Below, piece after piece: positions 1-9,246 of a stretch of 64,000 nt of DNA. This stretch comes from Vibrio ziniensis (GTDB lineage Bacteria; Pseudomonadota; Gammaproteobacteria; Enterobacterales; Vibrionaceae), in NCBI RefSeq assembly GCF_011064285.1, contig NZ_CP049331.1, forward strand, positions 2,170,001-2,234,000, read 5' to 3'. Made by a program: the position numbers and the translations under genes. The stretch's first letter is position 1. Every line of letters starts with the position of its first letter. The notes under the pieces are model-generated. The model had not been told where the DNA came from. It worked only from the letters and a program-made list of their open reading frames with translations, and ran no database searches.

Positions 1-157
1 CCTTTTTACCACGGTAGTAACCTTCAGCAGTTACATTGTGGCGTAGGTGAGTTTCACCTGAAGTCGCATCTACAGATAGTGCAGCTGCAGTTAGCGCATC
101 GTGTGAACGACGCATACCACGACGTGAACGTGTTTTACGGTCTTTTTGTACGGCCAT
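1..157 (-). CDS. rpmF: 50S ribosomal protein L32 (3' end cut by window edge)
   Basis: Structural protein of the large ribosomal subunit. Reading leftward from the ATG at 157 gives [20 protein letters not shown], the basic N-terminus typical of bacterial L32. Fifty-two codons are present and the family is about 56-57 residues, so only the last few codons and the stop lie outside the window. It follows yceD by 33 bases on the same strand, the usual yceD-rpmF(-plsX-fabH) order, so co-transcription is likely. Confidence 0.96.
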   Translation of the reverse strand, partial: MAVQKDRKTRSRRGMRRSHDALTAAALSVDATSGETHLRHNVTAEGYYRGKK

Positions 158-190
158 TGACCCTACTCCTATGTTAAGTGTCTTAAAGAA

Positions 191-715
191 TTACTTCTTC
201 AAACTTTTTAAAACATCGAACGGATTCGGCTTCTCTTCCAAAATCTCTTCTGGAATTTCACCAAACACCATGTTGTCTGATTGAACGCTACAATCCGCAT
301 CATCGTGCATTGCTACTTGAGGCAAACTTAAGATGAACTCGTCTTCAACTAACTGAACTAGGTCAACTTCACCGTACTCATTAAGATCTACCAAATCGTA
401 ATCGTCGGGAATCTCTTCATCACTTTTTTTCCCAGTAATAGGGGTATAAGTGAATTCAATTTCGCACTCGTGTGCGAAAACCTCATTACAGCGCTGACAC
501 TCTAAATCAACTTCGATGTTAGCTTTACCAGAGATAACAACCAGTTGCTGTTCATCAAGCCCAAATGACAATGAGACTTGTGCGTCGCGTTTTACGCTAT
601 CGACTGACTCCTCTAAGCGTTTCAAAAGACTCATTTGGATGATGCCATCGTAATCAAGTCGTTTTTGAGCCGCTTTGCCCGGATCAATCGTTCGCGGTAT
701 CTTTACCTTTTGCAT
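191..715 (-). CDS. yceD: YceD family (DUF177) 23S rRNA accumulation protein
   Basis: A 174-residue protein of the YceD/DUF177 family, which in bacteria and plastids supports accumulation of 23S rRNA; the molecular mechanism is not settled. Visible features are the conserved CQRC pair near residue 75, which belongs to the family core, and an acidic C-terminal half ending in the NPFDVLKSLKK tail typical of gamma-proteobacterial members. It lies directly upstream of rpmF on the same strand, the conserved arrangement. The start at 715 matches the usual family N-terminus (MQKVKIPRTIDP). Confidence 0.93.
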   Translation of the reverse strand: MQKVKIPRTIDPGKAAQKRLDYDGIIQMSLLKRLEESVDSVKRDAQVSLSFGLDEQQLVVISGKANIEVDLECQRCNEVFAHECEIEFTYTPITGKKSDEEIPDDYDLVDLNEYGEVDLVQLVEDEFILSLPQVAMHDDADCSVQSDNMVFGEIPEEILEEKPNPFDVLKSLKK

Positions 716-861
716 AGGGCGCGAATATTATCTTCCAAAACAGATTTAGTCAAAGAAAAAGGTAAAAAATACAATTTTTTCCCTTTTCACGGAGAGAATT
801 ATGGTCAACAGCATTGAATCCTATATGCTGCACATAAACTTAACGATAATTGTAAAGTAAA

Positions 862-1443
862 ATGCAAAATTACCAACTAGTTTTAGCTTCCACTTCACCA
901 TTTCGTCAGCAGTTATTAAATAAGCTAGACATTCCTTTCGTCACTGCACAACCAGACTGTGATGAAACACCGCTGCAAAACGAATCACCTGAAACATTAG
1001 TGCAGAGACTTGCCAATCTAAAAGCCCGCTCTTGTATCGTTGATAAGCCAAGCTTAATCATCGGTTCTGATCAAGTCTGCGTGATTGACGGACATATCGT
1101 TGGCAAACCGCATACTAAGCAAAAAGCGATTGAACAGTTGATGAGCCAAAGCGGTAAACCTATTACTTTTTATACCGGCCTAGCACTTTACAACTCCCGC
1201 ACTCAAGAAAGTCAGATCACGCTTGATACATTCACTGTGCATTTCCGTCGGTTGACACCATCTATGGTTGAGAAGTATGTAGAGAAAGAATTGCCTTTAA
1301 ACTGTGCTGGTAGTTTTAAGAGCGAAGGTTTAGGTATCGCTTTATTTGAAAAACTCGAAGGCGATGATCCGAATACACTCGTTGGCCTACCACTGATTAA
1401 GCTAACTCGACTGCTTGAAAACGAAGGCTTTCCTGTTTTGTAA
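862..1443 (+). CDS. yceF: Maf/YceF family nucleotide pyrophosphatase (m7GTP type)
   Basis: A 193-residue Maf-superfamily protein. The YceF branch hydrolyses 7-methyl-GTP and is thought to clear modified nucleotides from the pool. The N-terminus carries the family phosphate-binding signature LASTSPFRQQLL, followed by an acidic motif (CDETP) and IIGSDQV with the conserved aspartate. Length fits the family. It is divergent from yceD-rpmF, and its 3' end faces rluC across a shared terminator. The substrate assignment rests on family membership and on its position between yceD and rluC, as in E. coli. Confidence 0.92.
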   Translation: MQNYQLVLASTSPFRQQLLNKLDIPFVTAQPDCDETPLQNESPETLVQRLANLKARSCIVDKPSLIIGSDQVCVIDGHIVGKPHTKQKAIEQLMSQSGKPITFYTGLALYNSRTQESQITLDTFTVHFRRLTPSMVEKYVEKELPLNCAGSFKSEGLGIALFEKLEGDDPNTLVGLPLIKLTRLLENEGFPVL

Positions 1444-1466
1444 GCATCAACAGTTTCACTAATTGA

Positions 1467-1493
1467 AAAGGCTTGTTCATCACAAGCCTTTAT
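1467..1493. terminator. Bidirectional terminator between yceF and rluC
   Basis: Nine-base inverted repeat (AAAGGCTTG / CAAGCCTTT) with a short loop and A/T-rich flanks, between the convergent ends of yceF and rluC. It could terminate in both directions. Confidence 0.7.
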
Positions 1494-1497
1494 TCAT

Positions 1498-2448
1498 TCA
1501 TTTAGTGCTTCGCATCTGAGCTAATGCATTTTCTAACTTGCTATCCAGAGGCGCGTTGATTTCCATAACTTCCTCCGTCGCTGGATGAACAAAACGAATA
1601 TTCGCAGCATGCAAGAACAAACGGTCAATGCCAAATTGTGCGGTATAAGCATCAAATCGTCGGTCACCATAACGGTCGTCCCAGGCAATTGGGTGCCCCA
1701 TATATTGTGTATGTACACGGATCTGATGTGTGCGACCAGTAATAGGGCTCGCCTGAATCAACGTCGCCTGTTCAAACTTTTCTATGATCTTAAAACGCGT
1801 TTCTGATGGCTTACCATTGGAACTCACGCGCACAATGCTGTTCACTTCATTCTTTAACAATGGGGCATTAACCACTTTCCACTTGTTTTCCCACTCCCCC
1901 ATAACCAGAGCAAAATAGTATTTTTGTACTGTTTTCTCTCGAAACTGGGCTTGTAAGTGACGCAAAGCAGAACGCTTTTTTGCAACCAACAAAATACCTG
2001 ATGTGTCACGATCAATTCGATGCACAAGTTCTAAAAAGCGCGCTTGTGGTCGAAGAGCTCGTAACGCTTCAATCGCGCCAAACTTCAAGCCACTACCGCC
2101 ATGCACAGCGGTGCCCGAAGGCTTATTCAAAATGAGGACATGTTCATCCTCATGAAGAATGCAACTTTCTAATTCCGCGACTTTATTAAGTTTGGTACTT
2201 GGTGCAGCAGTTTCATCTGACTTTTCTTCCATTGTAACAGGCGGAACTCGAACCACATCGCCTGCTTCCAACTTATATTCCGCCTTTACTCGCTTTTTAT
2301 TTACGCGCACTTCACCCTTTCGCAAGATTCGATAAACCATGCTTTTAGGAATTGATTTTAATTGGTTACGCAAAAAGTTATCGATGCGTTGACCAGCCAT
2401 ATCTTCATCTATGTCGATGAATTGGACTTGAGTTCTGATTTCGTTCAT
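1498..2448 (-). CDS. rluC: 23S rRNA pseudouridine synthase RluC
   Basis: A 316-residue RluA-family enzyme; RluC converts U955, U2504 and U2580 of 23S rRNA to pseudouridine (E. coli numbering). An N-terminal S4-like RNA-binding domain (about residues 18-80, with GQRIDNFLRNQ) is followed by the catalytic domain. The family motif HRIDRDTSG carries the catalytic aspartate near residue 145, and the GRTHQIRVH motif follows. It is divergent from rne, as in other gamma-proteobacteria; that context and the length separate it from RluA and RluD. Confidence 0.94.
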   Translation of the reverse strand: MNEIRTQVQFIDIDEDMAGQRIDNFLRNQLKSIPKSMVYRILRKGEVRVNKKRVKAEYKLEAGDVVRVPPVTMEEKSDETAAPSTKLNKVAELESCILHEDEHVLILNKPSGTAVHGGSGLKFGAIEALRALRPQARFLELVHRIDRDTSGILLVAKKRSALRHLQAQFREKTVQKYYFALVMGEWENKWKVVNAPLLKNEVNSIVRVSSNGKPSETRFKIIEKFEQATLIQASPITGRTHQIRVHTQYMGHPIAWDDRYGDRRFDAYTAQFGIDRLFLHAANIRFVHPATEEVMEINAPLDSKLENALAQMRSTK

Positions 2449-2691
2449 GGCGGCTATTCTAACTGAAACTGTGCGAAATCACATTTTCTTCGTGATTAAA
2501 AATCGCTTTTCGGATGCTTTTTTTTAATAACTCGCTGAAATAAACATCACCTAGCTCTTTGCTCCCGAAAATTGGGCGGTTTCTTATTGATAAAACACAA
2601 ACTTCTCGCCCATTTTGCTTAAAATTGACACGGACAAGGAAGCACTTTTGGACATGGCCAGAAATTTTTAAGCGCTTTCTAATAAAGCACA

Positions 2692-2720
2692 TTGCTGTGA
2701 CTAGCAGTCACTGCTATAGT
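2692..2720 (+). promoter_or_regulatory. rne promoter with overlapping palindromic operator candidates
   Basis: A -35 TTGCTG (2692-2697), a 17-base spacer and a -10 TATAGT (2715-2720) give a good sigma-70 promoter, predicting a start near 2727 and a leader of roughly 325 nt, close to the long rne leader of E. coli. Two nested palindromes cover it: GTGACT-AGC-AGTCAC at 2697-2711 and TAGCAGT-C-ACTGCTA at 2702-2716. Their position over spacer and -10 would suit a repressor; no regulator is identified. Confidence 0.6.
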
Positions 2721-2726
2721 TCACAC

Positions 2727-3053
2727 CTGCAATAAGTGAACTGGTATGTTTCTATTTTACCGTTTATTTAAAGCAATGAACGAGTAGTAAACCTAAAACC
2801 GAGTGCTGCATTGGCGTAAGACATTTCAGGTTTAGGTTTCTTGTTGCTCTACTCTTCGCCTTTTCATGATGAGTATTTCCGCCTCAAATGCGGATCACAG
2901 GCTGTTTAAGCTTGTGATGACTGACGTGTCCTCGAGCATCCCCTCCAGCCGGGAGGCTGTAATGAATTAAGCCATGGGATCTGGCACCGTGAAAGCGAAC
3001 CAAATGCGACAAGAACAATAATCAAAACAAAGAAAAAATTACGAGATTTTTAA
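2727..3053 (+). promoter_or_regulatory. rne 5' untranslated leader (RNase E autoregulation element)
   Basis: RNase E controls its own mRNA through a long structured 5' leader in enterobacteria (rne5-type element). Here three stems are visible: 2788-2800 pairing with 2828-2840 (AAACCTAAAACC with GGTTTAGGTTT, one bulge), 2894-2903 with 2909-2918 (ATCACAGGCT with AGCTTGTGAT), and 2942-2956 (CCTCC-AGCCG-GGAGG). The leader runs up to the ATG at 3054. Assignment as the autoregulatory element rests on position, length and hairpin layout, not on an alignment. Confidence 0.6.
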
Positions 3054-6038
3054 ATGAAAAGAATGCTTATTAACGCAACTCAGAAAGAAGAGTTGCGTGT
3101 CGCTTTGGTCGACGGCCAGCGATTGTTCGATCTTGATATCGAAAGTCCTGGACACGAATCGAAAAAGGCGAATATCTACAAAGGTCGTATCACCCGTATT
3201 GAACCAAGTCTAGAAGCTGCTTTCGTTGATTACGGCGCTGAAAGACACGGTTTCCTCCCTCTTAAAGAAATTGCTCGCGAATACTTCCCAGAAGGTTATT
3301 CCTACCAAGGTCGTCCAAGCATTAAAGAAGTGCTTAAAGAAGGCCAAGAAGTTATCGTTCAGATTGAAAAAGAGGAACGCGGTAGTAAAGGTGCTGCGCT
3401 GACCACATTTATCTCTCTTGCTGGTAGTTATTTAGTTCTTATGCCAAACAACCCTCGTGCTGGCGGTATTTCTCGCCGTATCGAAGGTGATGAGCGTACT
3501 GAACTTAAAACTGCATTGAGCACGTTAGAACTACCTCAAGGTATGGGTCTAATTGTTCGTACAGCTGGGGTTGGCAAAAATGGTGACGAGTTAGAGTGGG
3601 ACTTAAACGTTCTGCTGAACCATTGGGCAGCGATCAAACAAGCATCTGACGCGAATCCTGCGCCATTTCTAATTCACCAAGAAAGTAACGTTATCGTTCG
3701 TGCGATTCGTGACTACTTGCGTCGTGATATCGGTGAAATCCTGATTGATAGTAATACTATCTACGAACGTGCGCTTGACCATATCCGTCTAGTTCGTCCT
3801 GATTTCGTAAACCGTGTTAAGAAATACGAAGGCGAAGTGCCGCTATTTAGCCACTTCCAAATCGAAAGCCAAATTGAATCCGCGTTCCAACGCGAAGTTC
3901 GTCTGCCTTCAGGTGGTTCAATTGTTATTGACCCAACAGAAGCACTGACGTCTATCGATATCAACTCAGCACGAGCAACAAAAGGCGGAGATATCGAAGA
4001 AACTGCTCTAAACACCAACTTAGAAGCAGCAGATGAAATTGCACGCCAATTACGTCTGCGCGACCTAGGTGGCCTAGTTGTTATCGACTTCATCGATATG
4101 ACTCCTGTTCGTCACCAACGTGAAGTAGAAAACCGTCTACGTGATGCCGTTCGCTTAGACCGCGCTCGTGTACAAATCGGTCGTATTTCGCGCTTCGGTC
4201 TTTTAGAGATGTCTCGCCAACGTTTGAGTCCTTCTCTAGCTGAAGCAAGCCACCATATCTGTCCACGTTGTTCGGGCACAGGTGTGGTTCGTGATAATGA
4301 ATCTTTAGCGCTTTCAGTTCTTCGTTTGATCGAAGAAGAAGCATTGAAAGACAATACGTCACAAGTTCTGGCGGTTGTACCGGTTTCTATTGCTTCATAT
4401 CTGTTGAACGAAAAGCGCCGCTCAATTAACCACATTGAACGCATTCAAGAAGTTAGAATTACCATCGTTCCAAATTCAGACATGGAAACACCTCATTTTG
4501 AAGTGGTACGTGTGCGCGAAGGTGAAGAACACGAAATTCTTTCTTACTTGATTCCTCGAAAACTTGAAGCCTTAAAAGAAGCAGAAGGCAAAGAGGTTAG
4601 CGAACAAGATTTTCGTCCTAAACGTATCGAAGAACCGGCTCTGAAAGGCTTTGCATCACCAGCCCAGTCAGCTCCCGCACCTGCTCCAGTAGCGAAACCT
4701 AAAGTAGAGGCACCTACAGAATCGGTTGTTACTGAGCAAAAACCAGGGCTGGTCAGTCGCTTCTTTAAAGCTCTAGCAGGTATTTTCGCCTCTTCAGAAG
4801 AAGACAAGAAAGACCAAGCTAAAGAGACTGCTGAAGTTGATAGCGAGAGTAAGAAGCAACCTCAACGTCGTGAGCGTAACGACCGTCGTCGTAACAACAA
4901 CTCTCGCGACAGAAACAATCGCCGTAAGCCAATAACTGAAAAGGCGAACGAAAAGGTTGAGAGCGAACAGCAAACTGTTGCTAGCGAAAGCAAACCGCAA
5001 GAGCGTAAGCCAAAGCAAGAACGCCGCAATAAGCGTGATCGTAATGAAGCTAAGTCAAACAAGCTTCAACAAGAAGGTCGCCAATTAGCCGCTGAAGCTC
5101 AGCAAGAAAATGCAGAGAAAGAGCCAGTAAGTGAGACTCAACAAACTACTAAAGCAGCTGTAGTTAAAGAGCGTCGCCAACGCCGTAAGCTTAATAAGCA
5201 AGTACGCGTGAACAATCAACAAACTGAAGAAACATATATTGTTGATGAGTCTTTACCTACTGAAGTAGTAGCACCTGTTGTTCAAGAGTTTACGACTGAA
5301 TTGGTTCAAGCAGACTTAGACACTGATAACGCAGAACAGCAAGATGAGCAGAAGCAACGCCGTAATCGTCGCTCTCCTCGTCATCTGCGAGCAAGTGGTC
5401 AACGTCGTCGCCGTGGTCGTGATCGTCGCCCTAACCCATTCCGCCTTCGTAAAGGTGGTGTAGCATCTCCAGAGATGGCTATGGGTAAAGTGATGCCTCG
5501 TTATGATTTAGCGAAACCTGTTGTTAAAGCTCAACCTCAAGTTGAAACAGTCGTTGAAAATACAGTTGTATCAACACCAGTGCTAGGCGGTTACGCATTC
5601 CCTGAAATGGCAATGGGTAAAGTGATTATTCGTCGTGAAGTCGCTATTGCAGAAACACCGGTTGTTGAAGCACCAGTTGAGACTATCATCGAAGTCATCG
5701 AGCATAGCATCGTCGAGAAAGCTGAAACATCGCCAGTAGAAACGACTGTCGCTCCATACGAAGAAATTCAACAACCTGAAGTACAAGCTCCGACTGTTGA
5801 AATTGCGAGACAAGAAACTACAGAACTAGCGCCAGTTGCTAAACCGGCAAAAGTTGTGGCATTAACAAAAGGTCACGCGTCATCACCTATGACGAAAGCT
5901 TCTGGTCCGCAAGAGGTTAAAGAAATTGCTGTAAATGCAGCACCTTTCCGCACTGAACGCTACGCTCCTATCGGCGCTGGCAGCCAAGTGGCAAGTAGCC
6001 AAGCAGGTTCTGCGATGGCTAAACCTCAAGGTTACTAA
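3054..6038 (+). CDS. rne: Ribonuclease E
   Basis: Essential endoribonuclease and scaffold of the RNA degradosome at the inner membrane. The N-terminal half has the S1 domain (about 35-125), the catalytic region with the conserved SIDINS and VVIDFIDM aspartates near 303 and 346, and the zinc-link CPRC at 403-406. The C-terminal half is disordered: a membrane-targeting helix ([14 protein letters not shown], from about 565), an arginine-rich block at about 601-625, a second at about 768-800, a duplicated PEMAMGKV motif (near 805 and 849), and a tail with HASSPMTKA resembling the PNPase-binding end of the E. coli enzyme. Length 994 residues is typical of the full-size form. Confidence 0.97.
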   Translation: MKRMLINATQKEELRVALVDGQRLFDLDIESPGHESKKANIYKGRITRIEPSLEAAFVDYGAERHGFLPLKEIAREYFPEGYSYQGRPSIKEVLKEGQEVIVQIEKEERGSKGAALTTFISLAGSYLVLMPNNPRAGGISRRIEGDERTELKTALSTLELPQGMGLIVRTAGVGKNGDELEWDLNVLLNHWAAIKQASDANPAPFLIHQESNVIVRAIRDYLRRDIGEILIDSNTIYERALDHIRLVRPDFVNRVKKYEGEVPLFSHFQIESQIESAFQREVRLPSGGSIVIDPTEALTSIDINSARATKGGDIEETALNTNLEAADEIARQLRLRDLGGLVVIDFIDMTPVRHQREVENRLRDAVRLDRARVQIGRISRFGLLEMSRQRLSPSLAEASHHICPRCSGTGVVRDNESLALSVLRLIEEEALKDNTSQVLAVVPVSIASYLLNEKRRSINHIERIQEVRITIVPNSDMETPHFEVVRVREGEEHEILSYLIPRKLEALKEAEGKEVSEQDFRPKRIEEPALKGFASPAQSAPAPAPVAKPKVEAPTESVVTEQKPGLVSRFFKALAGIFASSEEDKKDQAKETAEVDSESKKQPQRRERNDRRRNNNSRDRNNRRKPITEKANEKVESEQQTVASESKPQERKPKQERRNKRDRNEAKSNKLQQEGRQLAAEAQQENAEKEPVSETQQTTKAAVVKERRQRRKLNKQVRVNNQQTEETYIVDESLPTEVVAPVVQEFTTELVQADLDTDNAEQQDEQKQRRNRRSPRHLRASGQRRRRGRDRRPNPFRLRKGGVASPEMAMGKVMPRYDLAKPVVKAQPQVETVVENTVVSTPVLGGYAFPEMAMGKVIIRREVAIAETPVVEAPVETIIEVIEHSIVEKAETSPVETTVAPYEEIQQPEVQAPTVEIARQETTELAPVAKPAKVVALTKGHASSPMTKASGPQEVKEIAVNAAPFRTERYAPIGAGSQVASSQAGSAMAKPQGY

Positions 6039-6052
6039 TATAAGCCTTTTTA

Positions 6053-6078
6053 AAAGCCACCTCAGGGTGGCTTTTTTT
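6053..6078 (+). terminator. rne terminator
   Basis: Stem AAAGCCACC / GGTGGCTTT with a short loop and a T tract, 15 bases after the rne stop codon: a standard intrinsic terminator. Confidence 0.85.
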
Positions 6079-6295
6079 ATCATTTCAACAGTCTCATTGA
6101 TCATGGTTATAGGTTCATTATTGAACTTCATCACACAATTCTGTAGCATCCGCCCCTCATCTTTAATTTGATGCGTTCAGCCTTTTGAATACACTTTTTG
6201 CCCTATGATATTTCATTCGGTACATTCCATTTCGATTCAATGAGCGTTCTAAATAAAGTCGGTTCATTACAATTATCAGGAAAAACGCTCAAGTC

Positions 6296-7855
6296 ATGTT
6301 TGAATTTCCACAGTTTTCCAAACACTCAGTAAAAAATGATGTCCTTTCAGGACTTACAGTTGCTCTAGCATTGGTGCCGGAAGCCGTCGCTTTCGCATTC
6401 GTGGCTGGCGTTGACCCTATGGTTGGCTTATATGCAGCATTCATCGTTGGCCTTATCACATCTATATTCGGTGGACGTCCAGGCATGATCTCTGGCGCAA
6501 CTGGTGCAATGGCTGTGGTGATGGTGAGCTTAGTATCAAGTCATGGTGTTCAATATCTGTTTGCAGCCATATTGTTTACTGGCGTACTACAAATTGCAGC
6601 GGGTCTGTTCAGACTCGGCAAGTTCATCCGTATGGTTCCGCACCCTGTGATGATCGGTTTTGTAAATGGTCTTGCTATCGTTATTTTCCTCGCTCAGCTT
6701 GGGCAGTTCAAAGCTCCTGATATCAATGGCATTCTAACTTGGCTACCAAGTGAGCAACTGTTCCTGATGCTGGGATTGGTAGCTTTAACCATGGCTATCA
6801 TTCACTTTTTACCAAAGCTCACTACAGCAGTACCTTCTTCGCTCGTTGCTATTGTAACAGTAACACTATTGGTACAAGGACTCGGTTTAGAAACACGCAC
6901 AGTTGTCGACTTCCTACGAGCGATGTCTGGTAACGAAAGCGCGACTCTGGCTGGTACTCTTCCAACATTTGCTTTCCCTGTCGTACCTATGACTCTTGAG
7001 ACACTACAGATAATTCTTCCATATTCTGTAATTTTGGCCGCCATCGGTTTGATTGAATCATTATTAACCCTAACTGTTCTGGATGAAATGACCAATACCC
7101 GCGGTAAGTCTAACCGCGAGTGTATGGGGCAAGGTTTAGCCAACATTACCTGCTCTGTGTTCGGTGCAATGGGTGGCTGTGCGATGATTGGTCAATCGAT
7201 GATCAACATAAACTCAGGAGGACGCGGTCGATTATCCGGTATTGTGGCAGCGGTGATGTTGTTGTTTTTCATCCTGTTCGCAGCATCGCTTATTGAGATG
7301 ATTCCGCTTGCTGCTCTGGTCGGTGTCATGTTTATGGTCGTTATCGGCACATTCGAATGGGCTACGTTTAAACTTGCTCGCCGCGTACCTAAGCAGGATT
7401 TCTTTGTCATTGTCCTAGTAACGGTTGTTACTGTGTTTACCGACTTAGCTATTGCTGTAGGCGTTGGTGTAGTTGCTTCTGCACTTATGTTTGCTTGGGA
7501 GCACGCAAAACATATCTACGCAAGTAGCCAGCTTAATGAAGAGGGTTCTAAAGTTTATAAAGTTAACGGTCCTATCTTCTTTGGCTCTGCCGCTAACTTC
7601 CTTGAACTATTTGACGCCAAAAACGACCCACAAGATGTAATTGTCGACTTTGCCCAATCGCGTGTAGCAGACCATTCTGCAATTGAAGCCATTGAGACCT
7701 TGGCAGAGCGCTACGCGTCTGTCGGTAAAACACTGCACCTACGTCACCTAAGTCAGGATTGTCGCGCATTATTAGATAAAGCCGGTAGCCTTATCGAAAT
7801 CAACGTAAAAGAAGACCCTAGCTACAAAGTAGCGACAGATGTCCTTGCAGGTTAA
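6296..7855 (+). CDS. SulP family inorganic anion permease with C-terminal STAS domain
   Basis: A 519-residue inner-membrane protein of the SulP (SLC26) family, whose bacterial members move sulfate, bicarbonate or similar anions, often with sodium or protons. The N-terminus has the family signature region [20 protein letters not shown] followed by about ten to twelve hydrophobic segments, including GATGAMAVV and the [13 protein letters not shown] loop. The last roughly 110 residues form a STAS domain ([20 protein letters not shown]). It stands alone, with a terminator after it. The substrate cannot be told from sequence; bicarbonate/sulfate type is the usual guess. Confidence 0.9.
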   Translation: MFEFPQFSKHSVKNDVLSGLTVALALVPEAVAFAFVAGVDPMVGLYAAFIVGLITSIFGGRPGMISGATGAMAVVMVSLVSSHGVQYLFAAILFTGVLQIAAGLFRLGKFIRMVPHPVMIGFVNGLAIVIFLAQLGQFKAPDINGILTWLPSEQLFLMLGLVALTMAIIHFLPKLTTAVPSSLVAIVTVTLLVQGLGLETRTVVDFLRAMSGNESATLAGTLPTFAFPVVPMTLETLQIILPYSVILAAIGLIESLLTLTVLDEMTNTRGKSNRECMGQGLANITCSVFGAMGGCAMIGQSMININSGGRGRLSGIVAAVMLLFFILFAASLIEMIPLAALVGVMFMVVIGTFEWATFKLARRVPKQDFFVIVLVTVVTVFTDLAIAVGVGVVASALMFAWEHAKHIYASSQLNEEGSKVYKVNGPIFFGSAANFLELFDAKNDPQDVIVDFAQSRVADHSAIEAIETLAERYASVGKTLHLRHLSQDCRALLDKAGSLIEINVKEDPSYKVATDVLAG

Positions 7856-7873
7856 TCAATAAAACATTTTCTA

Positions 7874-7900
7874 AGCCTCTCTTTTGAGAGGCTTTTTGTT
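7874..7900 (+). terminator. Terminator after the SulP permease gene
   Basis: Stem AAGCCTCTC / GAGAGGCTT with a four-base loop followed by TTTTT. Confidence 0.85.
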
Positions 7901-8010
7901 GCTCATTCATTTGATATAGCAGCGGATTAGTTGCATAGTGTAGTGCCAGAGCTCATCTTGCTCGCTAACTCGCACGACTATTTTTTCTTTTCTCGTTGGA
8001 TATTCTTATC

Positions 8011-8886
8011 ATGACATGGATTCTGTTCACTCTTTTTGCGGCTTTTATGCAGTCTTGGCGTAATGCATTTCAAAGTCATTTGTCCGGTAATGTTAAAACA
8101 GCAGGTGTCACTTTAGCTCGCTTTCTTTGGGCAAGCCCGATTGCTGCATTGTATTTAGCCACTTTATATTTCATAGAACCCATTCCAAGCCCCAATTTCA
8201 GTTCGCTTTTCATCACTTACATCGTTGGTGCAGCCACGATGCAGATCGTTGCCACTGCGCTAATGGTTCGACTGTTTAAGTTTAATAATTATGCTGTTGG
8301 TGCTGGGCTTGCAAAGAGCGAAGCTTTGGTTGCTGCGCTGCTTGGAATGCTTTTCTTCGGTACTCAATTGACGCTATTAGGATGGATTGGAGTCTTTGTC
8401 GGAGGCGTAGGTGTCTTCTTATTAAGTACACAAGGCAGTTTCCGCCAGATATCTCTCCCTACTGTTATTTTAGGAATCAGCTGCGGCAGTGCTTTCGCTT
8501 TAACGTCTTTATGGGTTCGAGAAGCAAGTATCGCATTAGGACTACCTTTTCCTTATGGTGCAGCCTGGGTGCTGCTATTGGTCATCTCACTTCAAACACT
8601 GATTTTGGTAAGCTATTTAGTTGTTACAGATGTTAATACGCTAAAAGCTCTATTCGCTAGACCCAAAATAGTGTTCTTAACGAGCTTTACTAGCTGCCTT
8701 GGCTCAATTGGATGGTTCAGTGCTATGTCACTGCAAGCGGTACCTTACGTAAAAACGCTCGGTCAGGTAGAAATCTTTTTTACAATGCTGATATCTATTA
8801 TGTGGCTTAAGCAGAAAGTACGAATCAAAGATGGCTTCGGCTTAATATTGGTAGCCTTAGCTGCCATATTAGTTATGTGGGGTTAA
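8011..8886 (+). CDS. EamA/DMT-superfamily transporter
   Basis: About 291 residues of very hydrophobic sequence with roughly ten membrane segments, arranged as two repeats in the way of EamA (drug/metabolite transporter) proteins; a PxxA-type motif and the charged Arg/Lys loop pattern are visible. The frame opens at a TTG at 7996, but the ATG at 8011 gives the better N-terminus (MTWILFTLFAAFMQSWRN) with GGAT nine bases upstream. The substrate is unknown. The gene stands alone between a terminator and a tRNA-Arg gene. Confidence 0.82.
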   Translation: MTWILFTLFAAFMQSWRNAFQSHLSGNVKTAGVTLARFLWASPIAALYLATLYFIEPIPSPNFSSLFITYIVGAATMQIVATALMVRLFKFNNYAVGAGLAKSEALVAALLGMLFFGTQLTLLGWIGVFVGGVGVFLLSTQGSFRQISLPTVILGISCGSAFALTSLWVREASIALGLPFPYGAAWVLLLVISLQTLILVSYLVVTDVNTLKALFARPKIVFLTSFTSCLGSIGWFSAMSLQAVPYVKTLGQVEIFFTMLISIMWLKQKVRIKDGFGLILVALAAILVMWG

Positions 8887-8930
8887 AGGGGAACGATACA
8901 GATCAAGCCATTGAAGGTGCTAAAATGACA

Positions 8931-8961
8931 AAGGGTTAGCAAGTGAACCCTGCTAACCCTT
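8931..8961. terminator. Terminator between the DMT transporter gene and tRNA-Arg
   Basis: Inverted repeat AAGGGTTAGCA / TGCTAACCCTT with a nine-base loop. It lies between convergent transcripts (DMT gene on +, tRNA-Arg on -) and could serve both. Confidence 0.75.
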
Positions 8962-8969
8962 CTAAATAA

Positions 8970-9046
<77 letters not shown>

Positions 9047-9136
9047 GCTACAGGGAAAGGATTATACGAGTTAGAGATGGTAAATCAACGGCTTTATCTT
9101 AGTTTCTGATTTAAATGCCTAAAAATTTACCACTCA

Positions 9137-9148
9137 ACGTTTAAACGT
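9137..9148. promoter_or_regulatory. 12-bp perfect palindrome upstream of folD
   Basis: ACGTTTAAACGT is a perfect palindrome 15 bases before the PurR-like site. It shares the ACGTTT core with that site and could be a weak second operator, or chance. Confidence 0.3.
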
Positions 9149-9162
9149 CGAAAAATAAAACA

Positions 9163-9178
9163 AAGCAAACGTTTGCTT
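9163..9178. promoter_or_regulatory. PurR-type operator upstream of folD
   Basis: AAGCAAACGTTTGCTT is a perfect 16-bp palindrome matching the PurR box consensus ACGCAAACGTTTGCGT at 14 of 16 positions. It lies 68 bases before the folD ATG. PurR represses purine and one-carbon genes in gamma-proteobacteria when hypoxanthine or guanine is bound, which fits FolD's role in making formyl-tetrahydrofolate for purine synthesis. Confidence 0.8.
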
Positions 9179-9246
9179 ATGGATGTTATTTAAAATTTCT
9201 GCGACAATGCGCGCAAAAATTTTCGCTATAAATGTGAAGGAAAGTC

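Larger units (their letters stand above)
2449..3053. other. 605-bp rluC-rne intergenic region
   Basis: No convincing gene lies here. The stretch holds the rluC promoter side on the left (not resolved), then a strong promoter at 2692-2720 reading toward rne, then a leader of about 325 nt with three predicted hairpins. A 77-codon minus-strand frame at 2459-2692 has no recognisable family and no clear ribosome binding site, so it was not called. Confidence 0.6.

Noticed and set aside
2459..2692. 77-codon minus-strand frame upstream of rluC
   Set aside because: No family resemblance and no clear ribosome binding site; it lies in the promoter region between rluC and rne.
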